A stretch of 64,000 nucleotides of DNA from an uncultured Clostridia bacterium (GTDB taxonomy: Bacteria > Bacillota > DTU014): positions 1 to 64,000 of the forward strand of contig FIZI01000020.1 in NCBI GenBank assembly GCA_900016865.1. The letters run 5' to 3'. The position numbers and the translations under genes are program-made. The notes under the pieces are model-generated. The model was not told the origin of the DNA. It saw nothing but the letters and a program-made list of their open reading frames with translations, and searched no databases. Shown here piece by piece: positions 62,518 through 64,000 of this stretch. Each line of letters begins with the position of its first letter. Position 1 is the first letter of the stretch.

Positions 62518-63159
62518 TTGTCAGTCACTTCTCACAACCACAAAGCAGCGTCAAGGCTGCACAGTTTCACCAGTCCAAAGAAGCTGGTGTACTGCGGGCT
62601 GCTGACTGCAGTCGCAGTCGTACTCGGGATGCTCGCAGTCTATTTCCCTATCCGTTTGTTTAGTGTGGCTCCCTTCTTGCTGTATGACCCGGCGGACGTA
62701 CCGATCATAATCGGAACACTTCTCATGGGAGCAGGGCACGGCCTGCTCATAACCGTTGCAGTGTCGTTGATCATGGGCCTGTACGAAGCCGGGATAATCG
62801 GCGCATTCATGCACATCGCATCCACAGGCTTGCTCGTTGTGCTGATCGCTGCGTTCTACCATACGCCCGAGCACAGATACAGAAAGGTGTTTGGACCGAC
62901 TATCGGCGCCCTGTACAAGTACAGATATGTGCTCGGAGCCGTTGTAGGAACTATTGGTTCTGCAGCGGTCATGGTCGGGCTCAACCTACTGGTAACGCCC
63001 CTTTATATGGGAGTACCAGTCGAGCAGGTCGTCAAACTGCTGGCCCCGGCGATCATTCCGTTCAACCTTATAAAGTCGGGAATCAACTCCGTGCTGAGCT
63101 ACCTAGTGTTCGCAGCGCTCTCGCCTTATCTACGCGTAAACGAGATCATCGAGAAATGA
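62518..63159 (+). CDS. ribU: ECF transporter riboflavin-binding S component
   Basis: A 213-residue membrane protein with about six helices. It is the substrate-specific subunit of an energy-coupling-factor importer, specific for riboflavin by its FMN riboswitch. FLLYDPADVPIIIGTLLMG matches the RibU signature region, and SGINSVLSYLVFAALSPYL is typical of the end. Its energising EcfAA'T module is not in the window. AAGGAGGT lies seven bases before TTG 62518; ATG 62512 is only two bases from that site. Confidence 0.9.
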   Translation: MSVTSHNHKAASRLHSFTSPKKLVYCGLLTAVAVVLGMLAVYFPIRLFSVAPFLLYDPADVPIIIGTLLMGAGHGLLITVAVSLIMGLYEAGIIGAFMHIASTGLLVVLIAAFYHTPEHRYRKVFGPTIGALYKYRYVLGAVVGTIGSAAVMVGLNLLVTPLYMGVPVEQVVKLLAPAIIPFNLIKSGINSVLSYLVFAALSPYLRVNEIIEK

Positions 63160-63161
63160 AA

Positions 63162-63189
63162 AGAAGGGGGCGGTACGCCGCCCCCTTCT
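63162..63189 (-). terminator. Hairpin terminator between convergent ribU and cysE
   Basis: A 12-bp perfect stem AGAAGGGGGCGG/CCGCCCCCTTCT with a TACG loop. On the minus strand it is followed by TTTCATTTC, so it best terminates cysE. On the plus strand it lies right after the ribU stop but has no U-run, so it may only partly end that transcript. Confidence 0.85.
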
Positions 63190-63201
63190 GCGACTTGCTC
63201 G

Positions 63202-64000
63202 CTATTTCTTTCTGATCTGAGGCACATTGAGCACTTTGCTCCCAGGCGGGACCGACTCGATTAGCCAGACATTTCCCCCAATTTCCGAGCCGCGGCCTAC
63301 TACCGTATCCCCTCCGAGAACAGTCGCTCCGGCGTAGATCGTTACGTTGTCCTCAATTGTTGGGTGTCGTTTCGTACCTCTCACAACTCCGCCGTCGGCG
63401 TCCTTGTCGATTCTGAGAGCACCTAGGGTGACCCCTTGGTATATGGTCACATTATTGCCTATCTCGGTTGTCTCTCCAATGACTACACCCGTGCCATGGT
63501 CAATGAAAAACGACTCGCCGATCTTGGCACCAGGGTGAATGTCGATTCCCGTCTTGCTGTGAGCGTACTCGCTCAGAATTCTAGCCATAGACTTGAGGCC
63601 GAGTTTGTACAGCTCATGTGCGACCCTGTAGACTGCTACAGCAAACAGGCCGGGATACGAGAGAATGACCTCATCATACCCTGTTGCAGCCGGGTCCCGT
63701 CGCCACGCAGCTTTTACATCCAGCAACAGTTTGCGCCGAATCTCAGGTAGAGCGGATATTATCTCACGCGCATAGTTGCAGCTTAGCGCCATGGTCTCAC
63801 AGCCGGTGGGCCCACATTCACAAGTGCCTCCGTTTTCTGCATGCAATGTGTTGTGGATCTGGCGGGCGAGACGCCAGTAGACCGTTCCGATGTATTCCAA
63901 TAGACACACGTCCGTATCGGCGTTGCAGCCGACGCCCCCATCGAAGTATCCGGGAAATAGGATCCGCCGAATGTCCAGGAACAGCTGGACAACTGCGTCA
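63202..64000 (-). CDS. cysE: Serine O-acetyltransferase, EpsC type (N-terminus cut by window edge)
   Basis: The frame stays open to the right edge, so the N-terminus is missing; 265 residues are visible. A stretch [17 protein letters not shown] near the left of the visible protein, upstream of the first in-frame GTG, is typical of EpsC-type enzymes and shows that the ORF does not start at 63909. The C-terminal half is a left-handed beta helix with [35 protein letters not shown] and a [20 protein letters not shown] loop. It acetylates serine with acetyl-CoA for cysteine synthesis. It ends at the hairpin at 63162-63189. Confidence 0.93.
   Translation of the reverse strand, partial: DAVVQLFLDIRRILFPGYFDGGVGCNADTDVCLLEYIGTVYWRLARQIHNTLHAENGGTCECGPTGCETMALSCNYAREIISALPEIRRKLLLDVKAAWRRDPAATGYDEVILSYPGLFAVAVYRVAHELYKLGLKSMARILSEYAHSKTGIDIHPGAKIGESFFIDHGTGVVIGETTEIGNNVTIYQGVTLGALRIDKDADGGVVRGTKRHPTIEDNVTIYAGATVLGGDTVVGRGSEIGGNVWLIESVPPGSKVLNVPQIRKK

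Overview
The window looks like chromosomal DNA of an endospore-forming member of the Bacillota, Clostridia-like and moderately GC-rich. The evidence is a complete spoIIIAA-AH operon, spoIVA, a spoVK-type AAA ATPase, and gene orders typical of the group: efp-spoIIIA-accBC-asp23-nusB-xseAB-ispA-dxs-tlyA-nadK-argR-recN, and yicC-(mIHF)-remA-gmk-rpoZ-coaBC. Almost every gene lies on the minus strand, so the window is read right to left. Only the rqcH and FMN riboswitch/ribU units are on the plus strand. I see no prophage, IS element, CRISPR array or rRNA. It is dense housekeeping and sporulation DNA with very short or overlapping junctions and many TTG/GTG starts.

Layout by coordinate. 1-3.9 kb: a patatin fragment, acylphosphatase, tRNA-Pro, homoserine kinase, the UPF0210/UPF0237 pair and HU. 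3.9-11 kb: spoIVA, a YprB-like nuclease, a secreted protein, speD, a cystathionine-type PLP enzyme and a SpoVK ATPase. 11-19 kb: hfq, miaA, a methyltransferase, mutL, mutS and miaB, an RNA modification and mismatch repair block. 19-29 kb: LD-carboxypeptidase, a Ski2/Mtr4-like helicase, iorAB, murI, rpiA, a lone hisD and ddl. 29-44.5 kb: HD hydrolase, recN, argR, nadK, tlyA, dxs, oapA, OLE RNA, a PAP2-like protein, ispA, xseBA, nusB, DUF2273, amaP, asp23, accC and accB. 44.6-50.5 kb: spoIIIAH-AA and efp. 50.5-57 kb: an aminopeptidase, the shikimate genes aroQ, aroKB (fused), aroC and aroE, then coaBC. 57-60 kb: rpoZ, gmk, remA, mIHF, yicC and a small TPR-like protein. 60-64 kb: rqcH, an FMN riboswitch with ribU, and cysE, which runs off the window.

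The standout is the roughly 700-base stretch between the PAP2-like gene and the gene upstream of dxs. It has no credible ORF, is rich in complementary segments, carries its own near-consensus sigma-A promoter, and sits just upstream of a small multi-pass membrane protein with a DxxxD motif. By size, position and partner this is OLE RNA (ornate, large, extremophilic) with OapA, a large noncoding RNA system whose function is still poorly understood. Here it is embedded among isoprenoid genes (ispA, PAP2-like, dxs), as in other known carriers.

Other points of interest are an in-frame TAG-ATG junction between acylphosphatase and patatin, a shikimate kinase-dehydroquinate synthase fusion, a Ski2-like helicase with a four-cysteine insertion, and conservative substitutions in the signature motifs of RqcH, MutL and Gmk. 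Start codons were chosen from visible Shine-Dalgarno sequences and often differ from the longest open frame.
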